This document shows positions 17,689-26,993 of a DNA stretch of 64,000 nucleotides, piece by piece (within the stretch, counting starts at the first letter, position 1; each line of letters begins with the position of its first letter). The DNA is from Paraburkholderia sp. NMBU_R16 (lineage in GTDB: Bacteria; Pseudomonadota; Gammaproteobacteria; Burkholderiales; Burkholderiaceae). The notes under the pieces were generated by a model, which saw only the letters and a program-made list of their open reading frames with translations, had not been told where the DNA came from and did no database searches. Where the stretch lies: positions 1 through 64,000 of the forward strand of contig NZ_JAAAYE010000018.1 in the NCBI RefSeq assembly GCF_013282575.1. The letters are read 5' to 3'. The translations under genes and the position numbers were made by a program.

Positions 17689-19149
17689 TTAGTTTTCTTC
17701 CTCGAGCCAGCAGGTGTCGTGCTGCGCGAGCATCGCGCTGGCGGCGGCCGGCCCCCAGGTGCCCGACGCATAGGGCTTCGGCGGCTTGTTCGATGCCGCC
17801 CATTCGTTGAGAATCGGTTCCACCCAGCGCCAGGCGGCTTCCTGCTCGTCGCGCCGCACGAACAGCGCGAGCCGGCCGTTGATGACATCGAGCAGGAGCC
17901 GCTGATACGCCTCCATCTGTCCTTCCTTGAAGAACTGATCGAAGGCGAGATCCAGGTGCACGCTCGCGAGATTCATGCCTTCGCCGGGCTGCTTGGCCAG
18001 GCAGTAGAGCCTGATCGATTCGTTCGGCTGCAGGCGGATCACGAGGCGATTGGCGCCCGGGCGCAGCGCCGGCGCGCCGAGCGCCGAGTGCGGCACCGGG
18101 CGGAAGTTGACGACGATCTCCGCGATGCGGTCCGCGAGCCGCTTGCCCGTGCGCAGGAAGAACGGCACGCCGGACCAGCGCCAGTTCTCGATCTCGACTT
18201 TCAATGCGACGAAGGTTTCGGTCGTGCTGTGCGGCTTCACACCGTGTTCGGTCGCATAAGCGGGCACCGAAGCCCCTTTGATGACGCCGGCATGGTATTG
18301 CCCGCGCACGGCGACCTTGGAAATGTCGCGCGTATCGATGGGCTTGAGCGCGCGCAACACGCGCAGCTTCTCGTCGCGGACCGAATCGGAGTCCATCGAA
18401 TGCGGCGGCTCCATGGCGACGATCGAGAGAAGCTGCAACAAATGGTTCTGCACCATGTCGCGCAGCGCACCCGTGTTGTCGTAGAAGTCGCCGCGGCCTT
18501 CGACCCCGAGCTCCTCGGCAATGGTGATCTGAATGCTTTCGACCCACTCGCGGCGCCACAACGGTTCGAACAGCGCGTTGCCGAAACGCAGCGCGAGCAG
18601 GTTCTGCACCGGCTCCTTGCCGAGGTAGTGATCGATCCGGTAGATCTGCTCTTCCGTGAAGATTTCGCCGACCGCGTCGTTGATCGCGTTCGACGAGCGC
18701 AGATCGTAGCCGAGCGGTTTTTCGAGCACGATCCGCGCGTTCTCGTTCAGGCCCACGGAAGCCAACGCGCGGCAGATCGGCACGAACAGCGACGGACCGG
18801 TTGCCAGATAGAAGACCCGAATCCCCGGATGCCCGTCGAGCGCATCGCGCAGGACGACGAAATCCTCGGCCTTGCCGAGATCGAGCTTTACGTAGGCGAT
18901 GCGTTCGAGAAAGCTCCGCCAGACGGCATCGTCGACGCCCGCCTTGGAGACGTGCGACTTGACGTTCGAATTGATCCATTCGATGTAACCGTCGCGATCC
19001 GCCGCGTGCCGCGCTACGGCCACGATCCTGCCGTTGTCGGACAGCATGCCCGCACGGTGGGCTTCGTACAGCGCCGGGAGAATCTTTCGCATCGACAGGT
19101 CGCCGGTCCCGCCGAAGAGAACGAAGTTAAAGCCTGAGTCGATTTGCAT
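17689..19149 (-). CDS. zwf: Glucose-6-phosphate 1-dehydrogenase
   Basis: A 486-residue NADP-dependent enzyme, the first step from glucose 6-phosphate to 6-phosphogluconolactone. The cofactor motif is FVLFGGTGDLSMRKILPAL near the N-terminus, and YRIDHYLGKEPVQNLLALR is the catalytic signature. The ATG at 19149 gives the usual N-terminus (MQIDSGFNF); an in-frame TTG at 19170 is less likely. It heads the zwf-pgl-glk/hexR operon and diverges from gtsABCD. The shared region carries a HexR-type palindrome. Confidence 0.95.
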   Translation of the reverse strand: MQIDSGFNFVLFGGTGDLSMRKILPALYEAHRAGMLSDNGRIVAVARHAADRDGYIEWINSNVKSHVSKAGVDDAVWRSFLERIAYVKLDLGKAEDFVVLRDALDGHPGIRVFYLATGPSLFVPICRALASVGLNENARIVLEKPLGYDLRSSNAINDAVGEIFTEEQIYRIDHYLGKEPVQNLLALRFGNALFEPLWRREWVESIQITIAEELGVEGRGDFYDNTGALRDMVQNHLLQLLSIVAMEPPHSMDSDSVRDEKLRVLRALKPIDTRDISKVAVRGQYHAGVIKGASVPAYATEHGVKPHSTTETFVALKVEIENWRWSGVPFFLRTGKRLADRIAEIVVNFRPVPHSALGAPALRPGANRLVIRLQPNESIRLYCLAKQPGEGMNLASVHLDLAFDQFFKEGQMEAYQRLLLDVINGRLALFVRRDEQEAAWRWVEPILNEWAASNKPPKPYASGTWGPAAASAMLAQHDTCWLEEEN

Positions 19150-19345
19150 GAGTCGTGAGCCGAAGGTCAAAGGTTGCTGAGCGCGCGGACCAGGTGCAGG
19201 TTGCGTCGGATTGGGGCTTGGGTCGAACTAGCGTCGTATCTGAGGTGGTGCTGTCTCCAGTTTGCCTCTCGCACATTCTTCATCGGATCGATCGCGCGCG
19301 GCGGAGCCGGCACTGGGACCGAGTTGTAGCGCGATAAAATTTTTT

Positions 19346-19374
19346 TTGACACTGAATTGTAGTTTAACTACAAT
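19346..19374 (+). promoter_or_regulatory. Near-consensus sigma-70 promoter of gtsABCD
   Basis: TTGACA (19346-19351), a 17-base spacer and TACAAT (19369-19374): six of six and five of six matches to consensus. It points toward gtsA. A perfect 17-bp palindrome covers most of the spacer and the -10 box. Confidence 0.82.
19357..19373. promoter_or_regulatory. HexR-type operator palindrome
   Basis: TTGTAGTTTAACTACAA is a perfect dyad (8+1+8) that overlaps the -10 box of the gts promoter. It matches the known HexR site pattern (TGTA-R-TTT-ACTACA type). The HexR-like regulator is encoded in the adjacent zwf-pgl-glk/hexR operon, so repression of the gts arm, and probably also of the divergent zwf arm, is the natural reading. 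Confidence 0.78.
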
Positions 19375-19776
19375 CCAAATCAAGAGGTAACGTCGATTCG
19401 ATGCAAAAAGCATGCGTCGCCCAAGCGCGGCGCGGTGTTTCGGGCGTGAATCGGCTGCGAAGCGCGCTGGCACGTCGGCGCGCTCGGGTATGCGCCGCGC
19501 GCTGCATCTTAGCGTCAAGCGGCAATCCGTTCCGCCTCCCCGAGTCCGGCCGCGCGATGCGTGTCGGGCCGGTCGAATCAAAACAGGAGACAAGTCGTTG
19601 AGTTCGGAATCATCCAATTCCTGAAGCGTCTTCCGGCCGGGCGTGTGTGTTCAGCCGTATCGAATGGCGCCAGGTCCGGCCTGTCCAGTGTTGTTCTGTT
19701 TGACCAACCACCGTTCCCCATCGCTAAGAAACGGGGAGCAATCGTATCTTGTTCAGGTGTCCGGAGGAGATAAAGA

Positions 19777-21027
19777 ATGAAAGTTCGCGCGATCATGGCA
19801 GCGCTCGCCGCCACGGGGCTGATGGGCGCTGTTTCGGCGCAAGCGGCCGAGTCCCTCGAAGTGCTGCATTGGTGGACCTCGGGCGGCGAATCGAAGGCCG
19901 TCGGCGTGCTGAAGGACGACATGACGAAGCAGGGTTACACCTGGAAGGACTTCGCGGTCGCCGGCGGCGCGGGGGCCGCCGCGATGACGGCGCTCAAGAC
20001 GCAGGTCATCTCGGGCAACGCGCCGTCCGCCGCGCAGATCAAGGGGCCGCTGATTCAGGAGTGGGCCGATCAGGACGTGCTCGTCAATATCGATTCAGCC
20101 GCGAAGGACGAGAACTGGAAGAAGAACCTGCCGCCGGAAATCGACAAGATCATGCAGTACAAGGGTCACTACGTCGGCGCACCGTTTTCGGTGCACCGCG
20201 TGAACTGGCTCTACATCAACAAGGCCGCGCTCGACAAGGCGGGCGGCAAGGTGCCGACGAACTGGGACGAGTTCTTCGCGCTGGCCGACAAGATGAAGGC
20301 AGCCGGCATCCAGCCGGTCGCGATGGGCGGCCAACCCTGGCAGGATCTGACGCTGTGGGAAGACGTCGTGCTCTCGCAAGGGGCGCCCTTCTATAAGAAG
20401 GCGCTCGTCGATCTCGACTCGGCCACGCTGAGCTCGCCGCAGATGCTGAAGGTCTTCGAAACCGTCCGCAAGATCCAGGGCTACTTCGACACGGGCCGCA
20501 CGGGCCGTGACTGGAACCTCGCCACGGCGATGGTCATCAACAACAAGGCCGGCATGCAGTTCATGGGCGACTGGGCCAAGGGCGAGTTTGCCAACGCGGG
20601 CAAGAAGTCGGGCACGGATTACATCTGCGCACCGGTGCCCGGTACCGACAAGGCCTATACGTTCAACGTCGATTCGTTCGTCTTCTTCCAGCAAAAAGGC
20701 CAGAAGGCAGCAACGCCGGGGCAACTGGCGATGGCCAAGACGATCATGAGCCCCGAGTTCCAGGAACAGTTCAGCCTGTACAAGGGCTCGATCCCCGTGC
20801 GTCTCGGCGTGTCGATGGCCAAGTTCGACGATTGCGCGAAGAAGTCGTATGCGGACGAGCAAACGGCGATCAAGGCCGGTGGCTACGTACCGTCGCTCGC
20901 GCACGGTATGGCGCAGCCCGACGCCGTCGCCGGCGCGATCACGGACGTCGTGACGAAGTTCATGAACTCGCAGCAATCGCCGGCTGACGCCCAAAAGGCG
21001 CTCGTGCAAGCCGCGAAGACGAAGTAA
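19777..21027 (+). CDS. gtsA: Glucose/mannose ABC transporter periplasmic binding protein
   Basis: A 416-residue sugar-binding protein with a cleavable signal peptide (cut near SAQAAES). The mature part begins LEVLHWWTSGGESKAVGVL, typical of GtsA-like glucose-binding proteins; AGGAGAAAMT-like glycine-rich and PVRLGVSMAKFDDC segments follow. It delivers sugar to the GtsB/GtsC permease. GGAGG lies eight to twelve bases before ATG 19777. It is the first gene of the four-gene transporter operon behind the HexR-type operator. Glucose as substrate is inferred from family and context. Confidence 0.88.
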   Translation: MKVRAIMAALAATGLMGAVSAQAAESLEVLHWWTSGGESKAVGVLKDDMTKQGYTWKDFAVAGGAGAAAMTALKTQVISGNAPSAAQIKGPLIQEWADQDVLVNIDSAAKDENWKKNLPPEIDKIMQYKGHYVGAPFSVHRVNWLYINKAALDKAGGKVPTNWDEFFALADKMKAAGIQPVAMGGQPWQDLTLWEDVVLSQGAPFYKKALVDLDSATLSSPQMLKVFETVRKIQGYFDTGRTGRDWNLATAMVINNKAGMQFMGDWAKGEFANAGKKSGTDYICAPVPGTDKAYTFNVDSFVFFQQKGQKAATPGQLAMAKTIMSPEFQEQFSLYKGSIPVRLGVSMAKFDDCAKKSYADEQTAIKAGGYVPSLAHGMAQPDAVAGAITDVVTKFMNSQQSPADAQKALVQAAKTK

Positions 21028-21046
21028 GCGAAGGCAGTGCCCAAGC

Positions 21047-21073
21047 GCGGCGCGCCGAATCCGGGCGCGCCGC
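21047..21073 (+). promoter_or_regulatory. Intercistronic hairpin between gtsA and gtsB
   Basis: A 10-bp perfect stem (GCGGCGCGCC at 21047-21056 with 21064-21073, 7-base loop) lies 20 bases after the gtsA stop. It has no T-run. Such hairpins after binding-protein genes protect the upstream message and lower permease expression relative to the binding protein. Confidence 0.7.
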
Positions 21074-21153
21074 TCTCAGCATCACCTACGCCGGTCGCCG
21101 CGCTGCGGCGCAAAGCAGGGCGCGCGCCGGCAGGCAAGATTAGGAGTCGAGTA

Positions 21154-22095
21154 GTGGCTGCCTCTCTTAGCGATAAAGGCAACAAGATGGCACATGCGTA
21201 TCGTCGTTCATCGTCGTTTTCGGCGGTAGCCGATCGCTGGATCCCGAAGATCGTTCTGGCGCCCAGTATCGTCATCAGCCTCGTTTTCATTTACGGTTTC
21301 ATCGCTGTCACCGGCTATCTGTCGCTGTCGAAGTCGCGGCTGATGCCCAATTACACGTTCGCGGGCCTCGACCGCTACGTGGAGCTCTTCAACAACGATG
21401 TCTGGTGGACGTCGGCCAAGAATCTTGGCTGGTTCGGCATTCCATTCATCGGTATTTGCGTGGGGCTCGGTCTTTTTCTCGCGATCCTGCTCGATCAGAA
21501 AATTCGCAACGAAGGCGCGTTGCGCGCGATCTTCCTTTATCCGATGGCGCTCTCGTTCATCGTGACCGGTACCGCCTGGCAGTGGATTCTCAATCCGGGC
21601 CTGGGCCTCGAGAAAGTCATGCACGACTGGGGGTTCGCCGGGTTCTCGTTCAACTGGATCGGCGATCCCGACAAGGCGATCTTCTGTGTGGTCATCGCCG
21701 CCGTCTGGCAATCGACCGGCTTCGTCATGGCGCTCTTTCTGGCCGGTTTGCGCGGCGTGGATGCCGAGATATTCAAAGCCGCGCAAGTCGACGGCGCCTC
21801 GCTGCCCACGATTTATCGCAAGATCGTCATTCCGAGCATGCGTCCGGTCTTCTTTTCGGTGCTGCTGATTCTTTGCCATATCGCGATCAAGACATTCGAC
21901 CTGGTGGTCGCGCTGACCGCAGGGGGCCCCGGTACGTCCTCGTCGCTGCCGGCCATCTTCATGTACACGTTCTCGTTCAACCGCGGACAGCTCGGTGTGG
22001 GCGCCGCGTCGTCGATGATGATGCTCGCAACGGTCGTGGCCGTGCTCGTGCCGCTCATGTATATGGAATCGAGGAGCACCCGCAATGCAGCCTGA
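21154..22095 (+). CDS. gtsB: Sugar ABC transporter permease 1
   Basis: A 313-residue inner-membrane permease of the MalF/UgpA-type family, with about six transmembrane helices. The EAA loop is recognisable around EIFKAAQVDGASLPTIYRKI. GTG 21154 has AGGAG seven bases upstream and is preferred; ATG 21187 (MAHAYRRSSS) is an alternative. Its end overlaps gtsC by 11 bases. It forms the pore with GtsC. Confidence 0.9.
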   Translation: MAASLSDKGNKMAHAYRRSSSFSAVADRWIPKIVLAPSIVISLVFIYGFIAVTGYLSLSKSRLMPNYTFAGLDRYVELFNNDVWWTSAKNLGWFGIPFIGICVGLGLFLAILLDQKIRNEGALRAIFLYPMALSFIVTGTAWQWILNPGLGLEKVMHDWGFAGFSFNWIGDPDKAIFCVVIAAVWQSTGFVMALFLAGLRGVDAEIFKAAQVDGASLPTIYRKIVIPSMRPVFFSVLLILCHIAIKTFDLVVALTAGGPGTSSSLPAIFMYTFSFNRGQLGVGAASSMMMLATVVAVLVPLMYMESRSTRNAA

Positions 22096-23002
22096 ATTGA
22101 AACAGCCGCTTCGCCCGCTGCCCGCCGACGTCGGGGGCGGCCCCGCGCGTACCGGAATGTCGGTGAGTCGTGTCGTGATTTACGCGGCCCTCATTCTGTT
22201 CGCGCTTTATTTCCTGTTCCCGATCTACGTGATGCTGTCCACGTCGTTCAAGGATATCGACGAGCTGCGCACGGGTAATCTGCTCACGCCGCCGATGCAC
22301 TGGACGCTCGCCCCCTGGGTGAAGGCATGGAGCCAGGCCTGTACCGGCGTACGCTGCGACGGGATGCAGCCGTTCTTCATGAACTCGATCCGGATGGTCA
22401 TTCCGGCCGTGTTGATCTCGTCGATCGTCGGCGCGTTCAACGGTTACGTCCTCACGCACTGGCGCTTTCGCGGCGCCGACGCGCTTTTCACGATGCTGCT
22501 CGTCGGCTGCTTCATTCCGTTTCAGACGATCTTGCTGCCGATGGCGCGCCTGCTCGGCTCGATCGGTATCTCGAACACGATCACGGGGCTCGTCTTCGTG
22601 CACGTCGTCTACGGGATCGCCTTCACGACGATGTTCTTCCGCAACTTCTATGTCGGCGTGCCGGCCGAACTCGTCAAGGCTGCGCGGATCGACGGTGCGG
22701 GGTTCTTCATGATTTTCACGCGCATCCTGTTGCCGCTGTCGCTGCCGATCTTCATGGTGTGCGTGATCTGGCAGTTCACACAGATCTGGAACGACTTCCT
22801 GTTCGGGATCGTGTTCTCCGGCGTCGATTCGATGCCGATCACCGTCGCGTTGAACAACCTCGTCAATACGTCGACCGGTGTGAAGGAATACAACGTGGAC
22901 ATGGCCGGCGCGATCATCGCGGCTTTGCCGACGCTTCTCGTCTACGTGATCGCAGGGCGCTACTTCGTGCGCGGGTTGACCGCGGGTGCGGTCAAGGGCT
23001 GA
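22085..23002 (+). CDS. gtsC: Sugar ABC transporter permease 2
   Basis: A 305-residue permease of the MalG/UgpE type with six predicted helices. The EAA loop reads AELVKAARIDGAGFFMIFTR. It overlaps the gtsB end, which indicates translational coupling. It pairs with GtsB, and the ATPase GtsD follows after 98 bases. Confidence 0.91.
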   Translation: MQPELKQPLRPLPADVGGGPARTGMSVSRVVIYAALILFALYFLFPIYVMLSTSFKDIDELRTGNLLTPPMHWTLAPWVKAWSQACTGVRCDGMQPFFMNSIRMVIPAVLISSIVGAFNGYVLTHWRFRGADALFTMLLVGCFIPFQTILLPMARLLGSIGISNTITGLVFVHVVYGIAFTTMFFRNFYVGVPAELVKAARIDGAGFFMIFTRILLPLSLPIFMVCVIWQFTQIWNDFLFGIVFSGVDSMPITVALNNLVNTSTGVKEYNVDMAGAIIAALPTLLVYVIAGRYFVRGLTAGAVKG

Positions 23003-23100
23003 GGCGGTCGGGATTCGCGCCCGAGGGCGCGGCACGCCGGACTGCGCACGAAGCGCAACGCTTATTCGCAAGCAGCAATGCAGATTAAAGGATTCTCAGC

Positions 23101-24219
23101 ATGGCAAGCCTTTCCATCCGCGACGTATACAAGACTTACCCGAACGGCGTACCTGTCCTGAAGGGCGTCGACATCGAGATCGAGGACGGTCAGTTCCTGA
23201 TTCTCGTGGGCGGCTCGGGTTGTGGCAAATCGACGCTGCTCAACATGATCGCCGGACTCGAGACCGTCACGAAGGGCGAGATCCGCATCGACGACAAAGT
23301 CGTCAACAACCTGTCGCCGAAGGATCGCGACATTGCGATGGTCTTCCAGTCGTATGCGCTTTATCCGTCGATGACGGTGCGCGACAACATCTCGTTCGGA
23401 CTCAATATCCGCAAGGTGCCCAAGCGCGAACAGGAGCAGATCGTCGAACGCGTTTCGCAGATGTTGCAGATCGATCATCTGCTCGATCGTAAGCCGGGTC
23501 AGTTGTCGGGCGGTCAGCGTCAGCGCGTTGCAATGGGCCGCGCCCTCGCGCGAGACCCGGTCATGTTCCTGTTCGACGAGCCGCTTTCGAACCTCGACGC
23601 GAAGCTGCGCATCGAAATGCGTTCGGAAATCAAGCTGCTGCATCAGCGCCTGGGGACGACGATCGTCTACGTGACGCACGATCAGATCGAGGCGATGACG
23701 CTCGGCGATCGTATCGCGGTCATGAAAGACGGTATCGTCCAGCAATTCGGCGCACCGCAGGACATCTACGATTCGCCGTCGAATCTCTTCGTGGCCGGCT
23801 TCATCGGCGCGCCGCCGATGAACTTCATCGAGGGTAAGCTCGTCGAGCAGGGGGCCGGTGCCGGTATCGAACTCGATACGGGTGTGAGCCGCAGCGTACT
23901 GAATCTGCCATTCGACCTGGCGCGTGTGAAGGGTTCGATCGGCAAGAACGTGATTCTGGGGCTGCGCCCCGAGCGGATTACCGACGCACGTCATGCACAC
24001 AACGGGCATGGAGAAGGGTTGCAGCCGATCGAAGTCAAGATCGACGTGATCGAGCCGACGGGTCCCGATACGCTCGTATTCGCACAGGTCAACGGCAAGC
24101 GGATCGTGAGCCGGGTGCATCCGGCGTCGAATCCTCAGCCGCTCTCGAACATGACGCTGCTGTTCGATGTCTCGAAGGCCGTGCTGTTCGATCCGGCCAC
24201 GGAAGCGCGCATTGCCTGA
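23101..24219 (+). CDS. gtsD: Sugar ABC transporter ATP-binding protein (MalK/UgpC type)
   Basis: A 372-residue ATPase. Walker A is VGGSGCGKSTLLNMI, the Q-loop lies in MVFQSYALYPSMTV, the signature is QLSGGQRQRVAMGRAL, Walker B is VMFLFDEPLSNLDAKL, and the switch His is in YVTHDQIEAM. The C-terminal TOBE/OB region (from about residue 240) is the MalK-type regulatory domain. It energises GtsBC. Confidence 0.93.
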   Translation: MASLSIRDVYKTYPNGVPVLKGVDIEIEDGQFLILVGGSGCGKSTLLNMIAGLETVTKGEIRIDDKVVNNLSPKDRDIAMVFQSYALYPSMTVRDNISFGLNIRKVPKREQEQIVERVSQMLQIDHLLDRKPGQLSGGQRQRVAMGRALARDPVMFLFDEPLSNLDAKLRIEMRSEIKLLHQRLGTTIVYVTHDQIEAMTLGDRIAVMKDGIVQQFGAPQDIYDSPSNLFVAGFIGAPPMNFIEGKLVEQGAGAGIELDTGVSRSVLNLPFDLARVKGSIGKNVILGLRPERITDARHAHNGHGEGLQPIEVKIDVIEPTGPDTLVFAQVNGKRIVSRVHPASNPQPLSNMTLLFDVSKAVLFDPATEARIA

Positions 24220-24250
24220 TTGCAGGGCATAGGCTCGCCCGCGCTTGCCG

Positions 24251-24277
24251 CGCTTGCCGCGCTCAATGCGGCAAGCG
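24251..24277. promoter_or_regulatory. GC-rich hairpin between convergent gtsD and the TRIC gene
   Basis: A 10-bp perfect stem (CGCTTGCCGC at 24251-24260 with 24268-24277, 7-base loop) lies between the two convergent stops and reaches into the last codons of the minus-strand gene. It lacks a T-run. It may act as a weak bidirectional end or a 3' stabiliser. Confidence 0.45.
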
Positions 24278-24883
24278 CACGTCGAGTTTGAATGTCACGA
24301 GCCGCGCGATGAGGATGAAAGCGGTTGCGGCCAGCACGCTGTAGACGGGGTCGACATCGGCTTTCGCGAGCAGCAGGTAGAGGCCGCAGCCCGCCAGTGC
24401 GCACGTGGCGTAGGGCCGCGAGTCCCTGAGAATCAGCGGCACGTCGTTGCAGAGCACATCGCGAAGAATCCCGCCGAACACACCCGTCACCACGCCCATC
24501 ATCGCCGAGATGAACCAGGGCATGCCCGACTCGAGGGCAATCGACGTTCCCGATACGCTGAAAAGCCCGAGACCGACCGCGTCGGCGATCAGCAGGGCAC
24601 GCTCGGACAGTACGCGCGACGCCATGCGCAGCATGACCGGCGCGAAGAACGACAAAGCGAAAATGACGATGACGTACGTCTGGTGCTCGACCCAATAGAA
24701 CGGCCGCCGGCCCAGCAGGACGTCCCGGACCGTGCCGCCGCCGAATGCTGTGACGGTGGCGACGAGAAACGTGCCCACCGCATCGAGCCGCCGCTTGCGC
24801 GCCTCGATGAACCCCGAGACCGCAAACGCGAAAATGGCGAGCCCCTCGATGATCGACAGGGCGAGGGTGAGCCTCGGATGCAT
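24263..24883 (-). CDS. TRIC/UPF0126 family membrane protein
   Basis: A 206-residue inner-membrane protein with seven predicted helices in two repeated halves of about three helices. Each half holds a glycine-rich signature: TAFGGGTVRDVLLGR and GVFGGILRDVLCND. This is the UPF0126 pattern, of which some bacterial members are trimeric intracellular cation channels. It is monocistronic or leads from the same strand as smr. The transported ion is not shown by the sequence. Confidence 0.9.
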   Translation of the reverse strand: MHPRLTLALSIIEGLAIFAFAVSGFIEARKRRLDAVGTFLVATVTAFGGGTVRDVLLGRRPFYWVEHQTYVIVIFALSFFAPVMLRMASRVLSERALLIADAVGLGLFSVSGTSIALESGMPWFISAMMGVVTGVFGGILRDVLCNDVPLILRDSRPYATCALAGCGLYLLLAKADVDPVYSVLAATAFILIARLVTFKLDVRLPH

Positions 24884-24901
24884 GCGTGCGTTCGTGAAAA
24901 C

Positions 24902-25618
24902 TCAGGCTGGACGAATGGGCGCCTTCGGCGCGCTGGGGGGCTGCAAGAGTACGAGTACCGCGCCGGCGCCTCCATCGCGCTCGCGTGCCTGACAAAATGC
25001 AATGACTTCCGCTTTCTGCACGAGCCAGGCGCGGACCTTCCCCTTGAGCACGGGCTCCTTGCCGACCGAGCCGAGTCCCTTGCCGTGAACCACGCGTACG
25101 CAGCGCAAGCCGCGCTTGACCGTTTCGCGAATGAATTCCGCCAATGCTTCGCGCGCTTCGTCGCGCCGCATGCCGTGCAAGTCGAGCTGGGCCTGCACGA
25201 CCCAGTGACCGCGCCTGAGCTTGCGCACGACTTCGTGGCCGATGCCGGGCCGGCAGTAAAAGAGCGACTCGTCGGTATCGAGCAGTACTTCGGGATCGAA
25301 TTCGTCGGAGATCGCCTCCGCCAGCACGGCACGCTCGTCGCGCCGCGTCTGGACCGCGACGGCCGGCGGCGCCGCCCGCTCGTGCACGGCACGCGCCGAA
25401 GCCTTCAGCGGCGATACATTGCCGACTTCGCGCCGGAAAAGCTCCGCGTCGGCCGAGGCCTCCCGGGCGGCTTTCGCCGCGGCGGCGCGCTCGCGTTCGC
25501 GCTGCGCCGCGCTGCGTTCGAGCGCGTCGCGCAGCGCGCCGAGATCGGCCAAGCCGCCAGCCCGCACGGGGCCTTCGCCCGGTTTGACGCTACCGGGAGG
25601 CGTTCGATGTCTGCTCAT
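24902..25618 (-). CDS. Smr-domain protein
   Basis: A 238-residue protein with a charged, Ala-rich helical N-terminal half and a C-terminal Smr domain. The domain shows QLDLHGMRRDEAREAL and the nuclease-loop motif VVHGKGLGS. Smr domains nick or bind branched DNA or RNA. The stand-alone proteobacterial form (YdaL/SmrA/B-like) usually has this length. It lies 25 bases downstream of trxB on the same strand. Confidence 0.9.
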   Translation of the reverse strand: MSRHRTPPGSVKPGEGPVRAGGLADLGALRDALERSAAQRERERAAAAKAAREASADAELFRREVGNVSPLKASARAVHERAAPPAVAVQTRRDERAVLAEAISDEFDPEVLLDTDESLFYCRPGIGHEVVRKLRRGHWVVQAQLDLHGMRRDEAREALAEFIRETVKRGLRCVRVVHGKGLGSVGKEPVLKGKVRAWLVQKAEVIAFCQARERDGGAGAVLVLLQPPSAPKAPIRPA

Positions 25619-25643
25619 GACACAACCGAACTGCTTTTCGCCG

Positions 25644-26993
<1,350 letters not shown>

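Larger units (their letters stand above)
19150..19776. other. Divergent zwf/gtsA control region with a long gtsA leader
   Basis: A 627-base region without a convincing gene. A near-consensus promoter and a HexR-type operator lie at 19346-19374. Transcription from that promoter gives gtsA a leader of about 400 bases. A 66-codon frame starting ATG 19401 lies in the leader, with only a distant AGAGG before it; I do not call it. The zwf promoter must lie on the minus strand here but is not clearly visible. Confidence 0.6.

Noticed and set aside
17719-19137. A 472-codon plus-strand frame opposite zwf
   Set aside because: Antisense shadow of a well-supported gene; composition is untypical and no domain is visible.
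19401-19601. A 66-codon leader ORF before gtsA
   Set aside because: The ribosome-binding site is too distant and the Arg/Ala-rich product has no recognisable feature; kept only as part of the leader finding.
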